DNA of 64,000 nucleotides from Chrysogorgia sp. JL179-B06 (Eukaryota; Cnidaria; Anthozoa; Scleralcyonacea; Chrysogorgiidae): NCBI GenBank assembly GCA_035772405.1, contig JAYKKM010000005.1, positions 537,501 to 601,500 of the forward strand, read 5' to 3'. Shown piece by piece: positions 43,136 to 54,454 of this stretch (position 1 is its first letter; each line of letters starts with the position of its first letter). The notes under the pieces were generated by a model. It saw only the letters and a program-made list of their open reading frames with translations, ran no database searches and was not told where the DNA came from. The position numbers and the translations under genes were made by a program.

Positions 43136-45102
43136 CCATTCCTTGATATAGCACTACGATTGTTCTCCAAAACTCACAGGGCTACCGTTTTAACAACCAG
43201 ATGGAAACATGATAAATCATATTTTCTATTTCTAAAAACACAATCGCAATTAACCTGGTCTGAACATATTAAGAGTATTATAAACTAAGAAACAATTGGG
43301 ATCAAAACTGCAGTTATAGCTCTTTTTTGAGAATGACATATTCTCATTTTAATTTAGCTGAACTATATCGGCGCCAACTTGTCAAATTTTGTAAATGTTC
43401 CTTAAGGAGGAAAAGAAAAAAATTAATTACATCACACTGAATCTCCGAATGGTGCGCAAGAGCAGTTCTTGTAAGTGGATTGTTTTGATAAGCTAAAGCG
43501 ATTAAAGGCTTCAAGTGTAAGACAAAAATAGAATTAATTTATAGCTTAACCATGAGAACATTATGGGATAGATCTAAGTAAAAAGTATTATGAAATTGAC
43601 CTTTTACTATTTGTTCAGCTCATACTAAATAGTGAAAGGACAACATGACGAAACGTTGCATAATCGTTTTTTAATGCATGCAGTAGAATAAGCCATGATT
43701 GGTGGATCGTATAGCTTATGTTGTTCCCTAACCAATAATATTTTCACCGTTGTCCGCATAAGTTCACATTACTGTCGACAAGAAAATGCAAGCAGTAAAC
43801 GTATATAAGAGCACAAATATATCGCTGCATGAATATGACTTTATTTGTTCACGATTACTTACGCAAATCTGTGTGGATACAAACGAATGGCGGAAAGTGA
43901 TGTTTTTCTGGAGGCGAGTGCTCCCGAAAAAACGGAGAAGCAAAGCTCATGCATGGTTATATGGTATAAGGGCCCTCGCTCTTATCATCTTGCTCTCTGC
44001 ATGTTACGGTAGGGCTTCCAATGTGAAGTGAAGATCAGGGTGAAGGTAACACTCCTAATTAACGTTATGGACTTACAACCGTACTATATGCACGCGTCAC
44101 TCGTCATTACAGTATAGGTGTTAGGTGGCAGGTACAAGGGTAAACTTTGAGTTGCATTGGAGTGGACGGTTGGAAAAGCAAAATGATTCAACGCATCCGC
44201 ACGTTTTGTGCGTCAATTATGGAATGTCCTCCGGCTTACTGTCAACATTGGTAATTTTAAGTGCGGTTTGACGTAAGCATGAACTTATAGAACTAAAATT
44301 AAAGTGCCAAGGCTATCGTGTACAAAAAGAGTTGTATTTTAATAGAGAGCTTAAGCAAGTCACGTGTCCTAGAACCACGCACGGACGCCGTATTATTTCA
44401 AAATAATTTTTCATGCAAAACAAAGAAAATGAATAATTTAAAGCCCTCAATGACGTCTGTGTAGAACGAAGACGAATTAAGTTTATTTGGGGATTTAATT
44501 TAAAGCCCAGAAGTAAACTTGACGTCGTCTTCGTTCTACACAGACGTCATTGAAGGCGTTTTCACGTTCTGCAGACAACGTTGATCAACTGCCAGAACGT
44601 CAGCATCAGTAAGGCCAGTTTGTAAAGTTAAACGTCGACTCACTGATTGGATGGGTTTTCAGAAATTTTGAAGCTTGTATTAATTTGAAAAAATGTACTT
44701 ATATTTCATTTCCACATCCAACGCTTTGTGCCTTGATTCAACGATACAATTCAAACTTGCTATCTAACACCATCAGCTCTTTAGACGCTTTAGGTTTGTA
44801 GACCCTCCATTGGAATTTCAAATCCTTCATTATCTATGTCAGTTGTATGATAATATTTATTGAAAAATATACGCCATTTGTAGGGTCTGCAGTTAAATGT
44901 TCAAATTTGCAGTAGACCTCTACAATTAGGTTTATTTGAAAGCGCTCGTCATTTAAAACATCTTGATCATGCACGAAAAACGCTATACTTGCTTAAGCTA
45001 TCTACTATTGCATGTATACGCAAACGCTTTCTTTCGTAAATTTACATACTCGTATTAAATATCACAATACAAAACAACTCTCTTGCCAACTAATGCAGGT
45101 GA
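43136..45102 (+). repeat. U+X unit in D2 (block X copy 5)
   Basis: Block U 43,136-43,580 and block X 43,581-45,102. The junction to block Z at 45,100 has no insertion, giving the ancestral sequence for the insertions at 1,539 and 37,257. TATA box TATATAAG at 43,802-43,809; hairpin at 44,447-44,553. Confidence 0.9.
43961..44031 (+). pseudogene. Block X copy 5: frameshifted signal-peptide exon
   Basis: ATGGTATAAGGGCC has two extra bases relative to ATGGTAAGGGCC of copy 3, so the start codon is out of frame with IRALALIILLSACYGRASN. A deletion then removes part of the pro-region (ending NVK-stop). Dead. Confidence 0.55.
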
Positions 45103-46000
45103 TAGTGTCATACAGTTTCTCGTCAAGATATATCATATCACAAAAACACAAATGAAAATCTATTAATTATTATCCCATGTGTAATATTCATAATTACACA
45201 TGGGGCCATGTACAGCATGTTAGTTATACTATAGGTTATTTGAATGCGTCTCAGATGCTCGTCAAGAATCAAACTCGCGCAGCTTTTCAAATATAAATAT
45301 TGAAAAGTTGGGATAGGTTTTTGAATTAGGAATACTGCAGAGAGCATATTATTGCATATTATGCATATTATTTATGGTATTGTTTCTTATTTGTAAATAT
45401 TCCTTTATGCATTGTTTGAAAATATAGCACTAAGATCAACCTAACATTCTCACCTGTTAATTCTACGAACGGAAACTACAGAGCATCAATAAGAACAAAA
45501 AAACATTGCGATATTTGTTAACTATACACATGGAGATATATTTTTATTGGAATGAAAATCATCATCTTACTTTGCACATCAAAGCGCATTCATGCATTTT
45601 AACACGTAGCTAGATTCTATAACGGTTCGCCAACGCAATGAGATCAAGGCAAAATATATCCTGATGTAAACACTGAAAAATATTTCTAGAAAAACATTTT
45701 GAATTACCCTTGTATGAATATCGCGTACTATTATAAAATAACAAGTTAGGAAATTGGGGAGTTATAATTCCTTTTATTATAAAAAATCCCATTATGGCTT
45801 TAGACAGTTGGCCAGGCTGAAGCAATCAGACCAACTATAGTCATATCTATTTGTAAACGTTTCATCTGTGGAATAGGAATCTGACTACTTTACATATAAC
45901 ACTGAACTTTCGAAATTCGAATGCTATTCAAGAGCAGTTGTTGTTAGTGGATTGTTTTGATAAGCTTGAGCGGTTCATTTGTGGTGCGATCAAGGTTAAA
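45103..46000 (+). repeat. Duplicated block Z, copy 4
   Basis: Lacks about 90 bases present in the other copies around 45,390 (the stretch with GCGCAGGCAACAATTATTAG). It leads directly into the second secreted peptide gene. Confidence 0.85.
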
Positions 46001-46121
46001 CCCCTCCGGGTCCGTAGAGAATATTCTTTGTCTTTTAATTATTGCGTAAGTAAAAGAATCTTTCAATCAACCTACGTATGAAACTTAGCTATGCACGAAG
46101 TTGACTTCACAAACAGATGAG

Positions 46122-46128
46122 TATAAAA
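46122..46128 (+). promoter_or_regulatory. TATA box of secreted peptide gene 2
   Basis: TATAAAA, in the same context as 5,940-5,946. The putative noncoding exon ends at 46,196 (donor GTACGT); the acceptor TTTTTTCTACAG ends at 46,816. Confidence 0.6.
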
Positions 46129-46832
46129 TGATGTGAATTTGTCATGAGTGCATCAAGTTGAGAAGAGACACGGAGCAAAACTACAAATCATTACTGGTAC
46201 GTATTTTTCTCATTTTATAACACTAGAAAATTCACACTGGCTATAATATCATAGCTAAGTTGGTGAGTATAAGAGAGAATGGATTATCTGAAACGTTGAG
46301 TTGGTAGTTTCTGCCCGGATAGATATTTAAGAATGTATACTACACTGCATCATGCATGTGTTATGCACAGAAGACATATTCTAGTATACGTATATGAGCA
46401 ACCTCACTAGTTATTTCGAATGTAGCTAGCTAATTAGGTTACGTGCAGATAAATGACATATTGTATCCCCGAACTAAAGACGATTTGCCCTAGACTGTAT
46501 ATTTGCTGAATTAAATTTTCGGAATAAAAAACCACTTCGAAAGAAAGTTATATACCTCTTTCTGCAGATTTAAACACCAAATTTTAATGGTACGTAATTT
46601 TTCACAAGAAATTCGGAATGTCAATATAAGATAAACTAATCAACAAGACATTTCGATTATTTCTATATGTCCCAGTGCTGTATAATTGAAGCTTGTGTAA
46701 TCGAATTGCCATTGGAGTAAATATTAAAATGGTAAAAATCATTAAAATTATTAATTTTCCTAACCAGTAGCATAACAGAAAGCTACGAGTGAAAATGGAT
46801 TTTGTTTTTTCTACAGATATATTTCTGATATA

Positions 46833-47197
46833 ATGGCTTTCAAATTTAACATCTGTCTGGTGCTGCTGGTTGTGATTCCAGTGGTAGTGCTGGGACGTCC
46901 GTCTGATGTAGAAGGACGCAGGAACAGTCTGAGAGAAAATTATGAAACGTTATTCAGGCGTAAGTTCTCATGTCTGTAAAGCCATGAATATATGTGTTTT
47001 GGATCGCTTAAACTGCATGAGTAAGAATATTGCAATAACATATATGCTGAAAATTAGAATTATTTACTTATATTTACAGGTAATGTTAAGAAGTGTGTCG
47101 AAAATGGTGGCATCTGTGTCCCCATACAATTCTTTTGTCTTTGGGAGTGCCCCAAATATATCTGCAGTGATCGTTGTTATTTCAAATGCTGCAACTG
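46833..47197 (+). CDS. Secreted cysteine-rich peptide precursor, copy 2
   Basis: Coding exons are 46,833-46,959 and 47,080-47,197, with a 120-bp phase-1 intron. The signal peptide MAFKFNICLVLLVVIPVVVL is nearly identical to copy 1, as is the pro-region from GRPSDVEG. The dibasic RR is split by the intron. The mature domain has eight cysteines: C-x6-C-x6-C-x3-C-x4-C-x3-C-x3-CC. If the GTATGA after AAC-TG is used as a donor to the acceptor ending at 47,347, the stop TGA forms at the junction and the peptide ends CCN (81 residues). Without that splice the frame runs on to TGA at 47,283-47,285. An even cysteine number makes this the likelier functional copy. A venom or defence peptide is inferred; the SCRiP family of cnidarians is one candidate. 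(TA)n and a Penelope element follow directly. Confidence 0.78.
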
Positions 47198-47347
47198 GTA
47201 TGAAATAAATTCAGTTTATAACATACTAATTTCTAGATTTTCATATTTTTTCGTAGGGTTGAGTTCTTATGAAAATAGGTGCTGAATATAGTCACTGAAG
47301 AAGATAGTCATATTGAAAATTTTTGTAACAGCCTCTTACTTTCACAG

Positions 47348-47480
47348 ATATATATATATATATATATATAATATATAATAAGTAAAAAGTAAGGATTGTT
47401 TCCTTGAATCGTATAGTGCTCTACAATAATATGGAGCTATACAACTAATGATTAAACAGAAAGGAAAAATTAAGATCCTA
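47348..47480. repeat. (TA)n and start of the 7-kb insertion cluster
   Basis: TA repeats at about 47,348-47,377 begin immediately after the acceptor-like TTCACAG that corresponds to 7,156 in copy 1. Homology to D0 stops here and resumes only at about 54,455. Confidence 0.8.
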
Positions 47481-47486
47481 ACAAAT

Positions 47487-47537
47487 GCACTACAGTTCTG
47501 TTTCGAGAGAACCGACGGGTCCTCTCTCGTCAGGTGC
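47487..47537 (-). ncRNA. Type I hammerhead ribozyme associated with a Penelope-like element
   Basis: Read on the minus strand: stem I GCAC, core CTGACGA, 9-bp stem II (GAGAGGACC / GGTTCTCTC, loop CGTC), core GAA, stem III ACAG/CTGT with a 2-base loop, cleavage triplet GTA, stem I partner GTGC. All conserved core bases are present (position 7 is C, which is allowed). It lies about 260 bases downstream of the Penelope-like coding region in the same orientation, as hammerheads do in the terminal repeats of these elements. Self-cleavage is predicted, not shown. Confidence 0.8.
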
Positions 47538-47796
47538 GAGCACTGATCGTGACGTAATAAATTAAAAATATATATAAAAGTATAAAATATTCATGAATTC
47601 TTAAGTAAATATCTATTTGCAACATGCCGGCATGCGCTAGCTAGTTCGTTTCTCTTGTTTAAAGTACAGGTGTTCGATTTACACATGATAAAATATTTCT
47701 CTGTTAGGCCATAATTAATTTTTTTAGTTATGTTAGAATAAGGGGTAGCGCGGCTCACTATTTTCCAGCTCAATGAAAAACCGGTGTTACTATCAC

Positions 47797-49376
47797 TCAG
47801 TTCCGTTGCGTTTCTTTTGTTCTTGTCCCTAAATGAGGAATCTTGTTTTGAATTTGGTCGCTGGTAAGGCAGATATACGTTTCTTTTCCCTTGACGCTTT
47901 CTACAGTGGCTTGGTAAATCACATTTTGGGTCAGGTATTTTCCGATCGTAGCGAAACTGGGTTTGGATCTACTGTACAGTTGCATGATCTTTCTGATGTA
48001 TGCGAGCTTTTCTCGATGATGGATTTGTTGTGGGCACTGGGCACTAATTTTTCTTTCTAAATTAGGCATGTATGAGTATTAAAGTGTTTTTTGTTGAATA
48101 TCTTTCTTAGTGGTGCCCATTTCTGGAGGATCCTTTACAATATTTAGGAATTTCTTTTCCAATAATTAGTAGCGACGCGCTTGCTAAAGGGCGGATTGTA
48201 CCATGTTATGTTTCTGCGTCTGGTTCTCTTGGTTGGTCCTGGGTTGCTGCTTCTTTGTCTCATTGCCTGTTCGTTGGCTGTTTCGAATTTTAGTTGGTAT
48301 TCATAGCCACTTTTTCGTAACGCGCGTTGGTATGCAGGTGGTGCTTTATCAAATCATTCTTTATTTGACGAGATTTCATTGAGCCTTTTATTGATTTCCA
48401 ATGTAATGTTCTTTATGATGGATGGCGGGTGGTTGCTTTCGTGGTGCACGGTGTATTATTGGGCTTTGGATACGGTTCGTACGTGCCTTTATTCAGGTCT
48501 AGGGTAACATCGAGGAAATTTATGATTTTCTTTATTGGCGGCTTCTGTTGTTATTTTTAATTTAGGCCGTTGTCTGCGAACACATATTGCAGATATGCTT
48601 CTTGATTATTTCGATCTGCCGTGGTGTTTCTCGAAATGCACCTAGGCCGACTTGTTTTTTTGATTTTTTCGGGTAGTTGGCACAAAAGATACGAACCCAC
48701 TAATTCACAAGTTTCTGCGCTATCGAAGGAGCCCATTGTTACGTCAAAATTTGGCGAATCCTTTTTAGCCCATGCGTTGTCGTCGTTGAAGCAACATTAT
48801 TTCTTTATCCTCCGCGGTGATATCGGCGTATAGGTAGCTGGAAACTTTAGTGCGTCATTCAGGAGCTCGCATGAAATGGACGAGTAGAAATTTACAATAT
48901 GAAAGGCAATGAATGAGCATTGTTCTTTGGTTGGAATGCTGTTAAACCAATCGAGCGTTGCCTTTGTATTTTGCCATTGCTCGACGTCGGTCTTATTGAT
49001 GATGGACTTGTTTATCTTGTCAAGGATTCGCTTCTTTATTTTGCCTATTTCTGTCTTAGTTGGATTTATTAGGCGGCATGTATGGTTATTCTGGAAGTTA
49101 TTATCTTTAAGGGGGGTGAAGAAGTTTTTACGAGCCAGCAATTCGACTCTTTCGGCTAATAGGAGCTTGTGGGCGATGGTTTTGACTTGGATGTTAATAT
49201 GGTTTTCTGTGTATAGTGAATTATAGTCGTCGGCGCTCATCTTATGGCAGTTCGTGGTTTTATCTGCTGGTACATATACACTGTTGTCTTTACTGGTGGT
49301 TTCGGTGCATCTGGATAGATTATTTTGGATCTCCGAGAGGCGGGATGGTCTGAATTCGATGTTTTGGATTGAATCA

Positions 49377-49416
<40 letters not shown>

Positions 49417-49420
49417 TCAA
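47797..49420 (-). pseudogene. Penelope-like element: RT plus GIY-YIG endonuclease
   Basis: On the minus strand, 49,420-48,797 has VYVPADKTTN, HTCRLINPTKTEIGKI and CSFIAFHIVNFYSSIS (RT fingers and palm start). Frames between 48,797 and 48,070 have [16 protein letters not shown] sequence, SGYEYQLKFE and RRRNITWYNPPFSKRVATN. 48,069-47,797 has NVIYQATVE, then ETYICLTS, the GIY-YIG endonuclease. This order and these motifs are specific to Penelope-like retroelements. Multiple stops and frameshifts; the 5' end merges into (TA)n at 49,380-49,413. The catalytic DD region is degraded. Confidence 0.88.
49380..49413. repeat. (TA)n microsatellite
   Basis: About 34 bases of TA at the 5' boundary of the Penelope-like remnant. 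Confidence 0.9.
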
Positions 49421-49440
49421 ATATATGTATATGAAAATTT

Positions 49441-49837
49441 AATCTAAAGAAAAAAAAAAATTAACCGGGGCGGTTCAACCTGGGTTCAGATCCGTTTCAA
49501 CCGAAGTCGATCCTCGGTTGATCCGCGGTCGAACATCGGTCGGTCCGCGGTTCAACCTCGAGTAACCTAACCGCAATATTAACCGCAATGCGTATTTCGG
49601 TATATGTCGTTTATTTCCGAAGTTTGGCGTCGTTTGACCGGTTCGAAGAAATGGGAAACGCCTCGGAGGAGGTAGGGTCCGTAGGGAAAGTTGTCAAAAT
49701 ATGCTAAGTTACGGCATGTAACTTCATGTATTCATGTAGAATATTACTTATTTCAGAATATAATATCGTTTGCTATGAATTTGATAATATTGTTTGGGAG
49801 AACTTGTGGCAACTTAAAATAAATACTTGTGCATTAT
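49441..49837. repeat. Degenerate CGGTTCAACC minisatellite and flank
   Basis: 49,465-49,580 contains repeated GGTTCAACC/CGGTCGAAC-type units with high GC relative to its surroundings. The rest is unassigned. Confidence 0.5.
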
Positions 49838-50364
49838 CACAGGGAGCGAAGCGAGTTTAACAGTAAAGCGGGTTTGTTTGGTATTTTTTACACAATAATT
49901 GTATTAAATCGCTATTAAAATGTTCTTACTTGTTAATTGTGTCGACAATCAGGACAAATTACAGGCAACCAGACCAGAAAGGCAATGAGTCAGTGTTTAC
50001 ATCAATTCGGAAGGTGACTGTGCGTCTCGCGCGCGTATATATAATAAGAGAGAGGAAGCTTGAAAATCGGCAACATGATAGATTAAAGGTTAATGTTCAC
50101 AGTCGTTTTGAAAATTTTGTAATTGAAAGCTGTGGTAACTTATATATTGGAAACATTTTTAGTGGCATCTGTGCCCCGACTTGTGTCGACCACCGGAAGT
50201 TAATTAGTCAAACACGCCACCATCTGTCAATCTTTTACACAAATAAATAATATTTTGTTAACATAGTTTAGACTACACCAGCGCTCGGATATATAATATA
50301 AATACCAAATAAACCCGCTTTACTGTTAAACTCGCTTCACTAATAGACGTTATGGCTCCCTGTG
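49838..50364. mobile_element. MITE with CAGGGAGC terminal inverted repeats (527 bp)
   Basis: The left end CACAGGGAGCGAAGCGAG and right end GCTCCCTGTG are inverted. Inside, GTTTAACAGTAAAGCGGGTT pairs with its complement near 50,315. The right arm has 15 extra bases after GCTCCCTG's partner (ACTAATAGACGTTAT). CAGGG ends suggest hAT, but no exact 8-bp duplication is visible. An open frame at 49,930-50,250 is not recognisable. Confidence 0.7.
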
Positions 50365-51480
50365 GCATCACGTTACCCGCCTGGTTCATCCGCACTCAAT
50401 CGCTATTCAATCCAATAAAAACAGTCCGATGAGCGCGAGCAACAAGTTAAAATACTACCGTAGACTTGCAATCTGCAGTTTAGCGGAAAAACTGCCTTGC
50501 TATAGTACACTGCCCAATCTTTGAGGCTTGATGATTTTGTTGTCTTATATGACATGTTGGCATATTGAATCAATATGATTTGTCGATTTATCATAGTAAA
50601 TATGATCATGGCCCACAGGCAGTGAAAGGTAGCGAGACTCCAAATATATACCGCAGATACATACTCCAATTTAAAAGCTCTTGTTATATGACTGTGTTTC
50701 TGGAGCATTCTAACTCGCACAATTAATTCAACAAACAAGTAATTTACGCCGGATATACGCGCGCCGACCAGTATGGTCACATAGATGAATTCTGACACTA
50801 TTGGGAACTAATGCCATCAACAACACGGCAATACATGCTTTGTGTCTGTCATGCCAATATTTTAAATCATGCTGAAAAGATAAAATATATCGCGTGGTTC
50901 CAAGTACTTCAACAGTTTAAAATATATTTTGGTCTTACTCTGACGAAGGGTACCGCTCGAAAGTCAGCCTATATCGTTGCTAAAAATCTTAACAGTTCAC
51001 CACCTTTTCACTTTGCTATACAGTATATCCCAAACACTGTCTACGCAATATTCTACTTTTTTACTATTCTCGGATATTCTATCGCTGCGATATGCCTAAC
51101 CTTAAGTAGTTTCGTTAAGGTCTCCATCACGGAATGGTAAGTAATTTGCTTCCTTTTTTACCGTAATAGACTTCAACGGAATAGATTTGCGACACTTCGA
51201 AAGCGAGTATTCGTCACTGAAAGGTGGCGAAGGCACGAGTGGTAGTTTGATATATTATCCACATGCTAAATTGTCTCGTCGCGTCCTCCCCAAAAACTCC
51301 CGCGCGCTCAGCCCCCGCAAGTCGTGCAAAGCAAAACAAGCGCCTGGGTACGAGGCTGCTTTTTAGGCAGAAAAGCTCAAAAAACAAATCCGTAATACTT
51401 CATGTTGCTATGTAAACAAACGATGTAAACAGAAACGGGACATGCGCAGAACGGAGTGGACGGCACCTTTAATTTTAAAG
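50365..51480. other. Unassigned; hydrophobic minus-strand ORF and degenerate hammerhead repeat
   Basis: A 131-codon frame (50,798-50,403, minus) has several hydrophobic segments (for example YVSAVYIWSLATFHCLWAM) but no family was recognised and it may be chance. 50,936-51,075 is a degraded copy of the hammerhead-containing repeat (CTGACGA, stem II, CGAAAGTC with two bases lost, then CACCTTTTCACTTTGCTATA). Confidence 0.4.
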
Positions 51481-51484
51481 GTCA

Positions 51485-51517
51485 TACTCTGATGTGCCTA
51501 GGCTCGAAACGTTAGTA
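51485..51517 (+). ncRNA. Degenerate minimal hammerhead motif, copy b
   Basis: TACT, CTGATGT (A9 replaced by T), GCCTAGGC stem, CGAAACGTT, AGTA. Followed by the usual tail CTTGGCAGTTTACCACCTTT. The A9 change should abolish activity. Confidence 0.4.
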
Positions 51518-51848
51518 TTTCGTGACTAAAAATCTTGGCAGTTTACCACCTTTTCACTTTGCAATTTGTCATTTACACTCGTTCTTAATAACGACGCACA
51601 GCCATATACATGTGGTTGAAGTAAGAATCAATATCATACAATAAAGAATGTAGTTTGACCAACTCAGACAAAACACTCTTAAAATAATGTATAAATCACC
51701 GTTTGCCGACACAATAGCGTCCAGAATACCCATTGAATAGAATAAAATGATTTATTTCATTTGCTTTCGTGTTCTTACGATCGGGCGAGATCGGAATCCG
51801 AAGTGTACGGTCGCCAATACTCTTGCGGTTGCGGTCGAATGTGTCGAC

Positions 51849-51941
51849 CGCAACCGAACCGCAACCGAACCGCAACCGAACCGAACCGCAAACGAACCGC
51901 AACCGAACCGCAATCTAACTGCAACCGAACCGCAACCGAAG
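51849..51941. repeat. 11-bp minisatellite (CGCAACCGAAC)n
   Basis: About eight units with one 5-base partial unit and a few substitutions, directly followed by (TA)n. Confidence 0.9.
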
Positions 51942-51944
51942 TGT

Positions 51945-52084
<140 letters not shown>

Positions 52085-52162
52085 TAGAGTGCTGCGTAGA
52101 CAGTGTTTTGAATATATAGCAAAGTGAAAAGGTGGTAAACTGCCAAGAATTTAGTGACGAGA

Positions 52163-52197
52163 TACTGACGTTTCGAGCGGAGCCCTTCATCAGAGTA
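52163..52197 (-). ncRNA. Minimal hammerhead-like ribozyme motif, copy c
   Basis: Minus strand: TACT, CTGATGA, A plus stem II GGGC-TCC-GCTC, GAAACGTC, AGTA. Stem I (TACT/AGTA) pairs four of four. Core boxes intact; stem III is the palindromic ACGU only. Confidence 0.65.
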
Positions 52198-52219
52198 AGA
52201 TCTCATCAGAGTAAGGTCT

Positions 52220-52254
52220 TACTCTGATGAAGGGCTCCGCTCGAAACGTCAGTA
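52220..52254 (+). ncRNA. Minimal hammerhead-like ribozyme motif, copy d
   Basis: Same 35-base motif as 52,163-52,197 but on the plus strand, identical in sequence. Its close inverted partner could compete for folding. Confidence 0.65.
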
Positions 52255-52302
52255 TCTCGTCACTAAATTCTTGGCAGTTTACCACCTTTTCACTTTGCTA
52301 TA

Positions 52303-52444
52303 TATATATATATATATATGCAATATTTGTGTAATCAGTTGATAACATGATACTAGAATATATAGGTTGTATCTGATCTACGTATAAAAACTTTATTAAA
52401 AATGTTAAAAACTAAATTTTCGGTCGCTAACTGCGACTTCAGAG
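52303..52444. other. (TA)n and spacer
   Basis: A short TA run at 52,299-52,318, then AT-rich sequence without features. Confidence 0.6.
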
Positions 52445-53200
<756 letters not shown>

Positions 53201-53432
53201 TATACCCAGAATCTTATCCCGACATTACCACTATATATACAGAACTCGTGACTATAGGCTCTCGGCAACGGCTTCCGTAGCTCAGTGGTCAGAGCACTGC
53301 ACTAGCAATCGCAGGGTCGCTGGTTCAATTCCAGCCGGAAGGCCGCTAAGTTGCATTTTTCGCAACTGGTCCCGGTTTGGTCTTAAAATGTATGTATTCC
53401 AACACTCGAAATTTTCCTTCACCATAAATTCT

Positions 53433-53435
<3 letters not shown>
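53201..53435 (+). mobile_element. tRNA-derived SINE with upstream module (plus)
   Basis: The module ACCCAGAATC...TCGTGACTATAGGCTCTCGG (53,210-53,265) is followed by a tRNA-like head at 53,270-53,344: acceptor GGCTTCC/GGAAGGCC, D arm AGCTCAGTGGTCAGAGC, T arm CTGGTTCAATTCCAGC. The body (GGTCTTAAAATGTATGTATT) reaches 53,433, where (TA)n begins. The same module-plus-head order occurs at 54,075-54,229. Confidence 0.85.
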
Positions 53436-53839
<404 letters not shown>

Positions 53840-54068
53840 TGAAAGGATTTGTGGAGGGAAATTTCGAGTGATGGAATACATACATTTTAAGACCAAACCG
53901 GGACCAGTTGCGAAAAATGCAACTTGAAGGCCTTCCGGCTGGAATTGAACCCGCGACCCTGCGATTACTGCAGTGCTCTGACCACTGAGCTACGGAAGCC
54001 GTTGCATTGCCGAGAGTCTAGTCACGAGTTCTGTATATATGGTGGTAATGCCGGGATAAGATTCTGGG
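53840..54068 (-). mobile_element. tRNA-derived SINE with flanking module (minus)
   Basis: Minus-strand counterpart of 53,201-53,435: body 53,840-53,925, tRNA-like head 53,930-54,002 (complement of GGCTTCCGTAGCTCAGTGG), module 54,005-54,060. It forms a large inverted pair with 54,075-54,318. Confidence 0.85.
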
Positions 54069-54336
54069 TATATTATAGGCAATATTTGGCATACCAGAAT
54101 CGTATCCCGGCATTACCACCATATATACAGAACTCGTGACTAGGCTCTCGGCAACGGCTTCCGTAGCTCAGTGGTCAGAGCACTGCACTAGCATCGCAGG
54201 GTCGCGGGTTCAATTCCAGCCGAAAGGCCTTGAAGTTGCATTTTTCGCAACTGGTCCCGGTTTGGTCTTAAAATTTATGTATTCCAACACTCGAAATTTT
54301 CCTTCAATCCTTTCAACATATATATATATATATATA
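54069..54336 (+). mobile_element. tRNA-derived SINE with upstream module (plus), second copy
   Basis: Module 54,075-54,150, tRNA-like head 54,156-54,229 with a 7-base anticodon loop reading CTAGCAT (AGC at the anticodon position), body to 54,318, then (TA)n. The A/B boxes are intact, so RNA polymerase III transcription is plausible. Confidence 0.85.
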
Positions 54337-54454
54337 AAGTCCTTTATTAAAAACGTTCGGGCTTCTTCATTTTAAAAATTACAAAAAAGAGTCTTTTTGT
54401 AATTCTTTTCTGTTCATTAAAAAAGTATTTTTTTGTAAAAGTCTTTTCTGTTCA

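Larger units (their letters stand above)
52118..52302. repeat. Palindrome of two hammerhead-containing repeat units
   Basis: Left arm 52,118-52,200 and right arm 52,217-52,302 are inverted copies of AGCAAAGTGAAAAGGTGGTA...CATCAGAGTAAG with a ~16-base centre. Each arm carries one minimal hammerhead motif (52,163-52,197 minus, 52,220-52,254 plus). Confidence 0.85.

Noticed and set aside
50403..50798. Membrane receptor (GPCR-like) gene on the minus strand
   Set aside because: Hydrophobic segments are present but no family motif could be identified and there is no splice context; kept only as an unassigned ORF.
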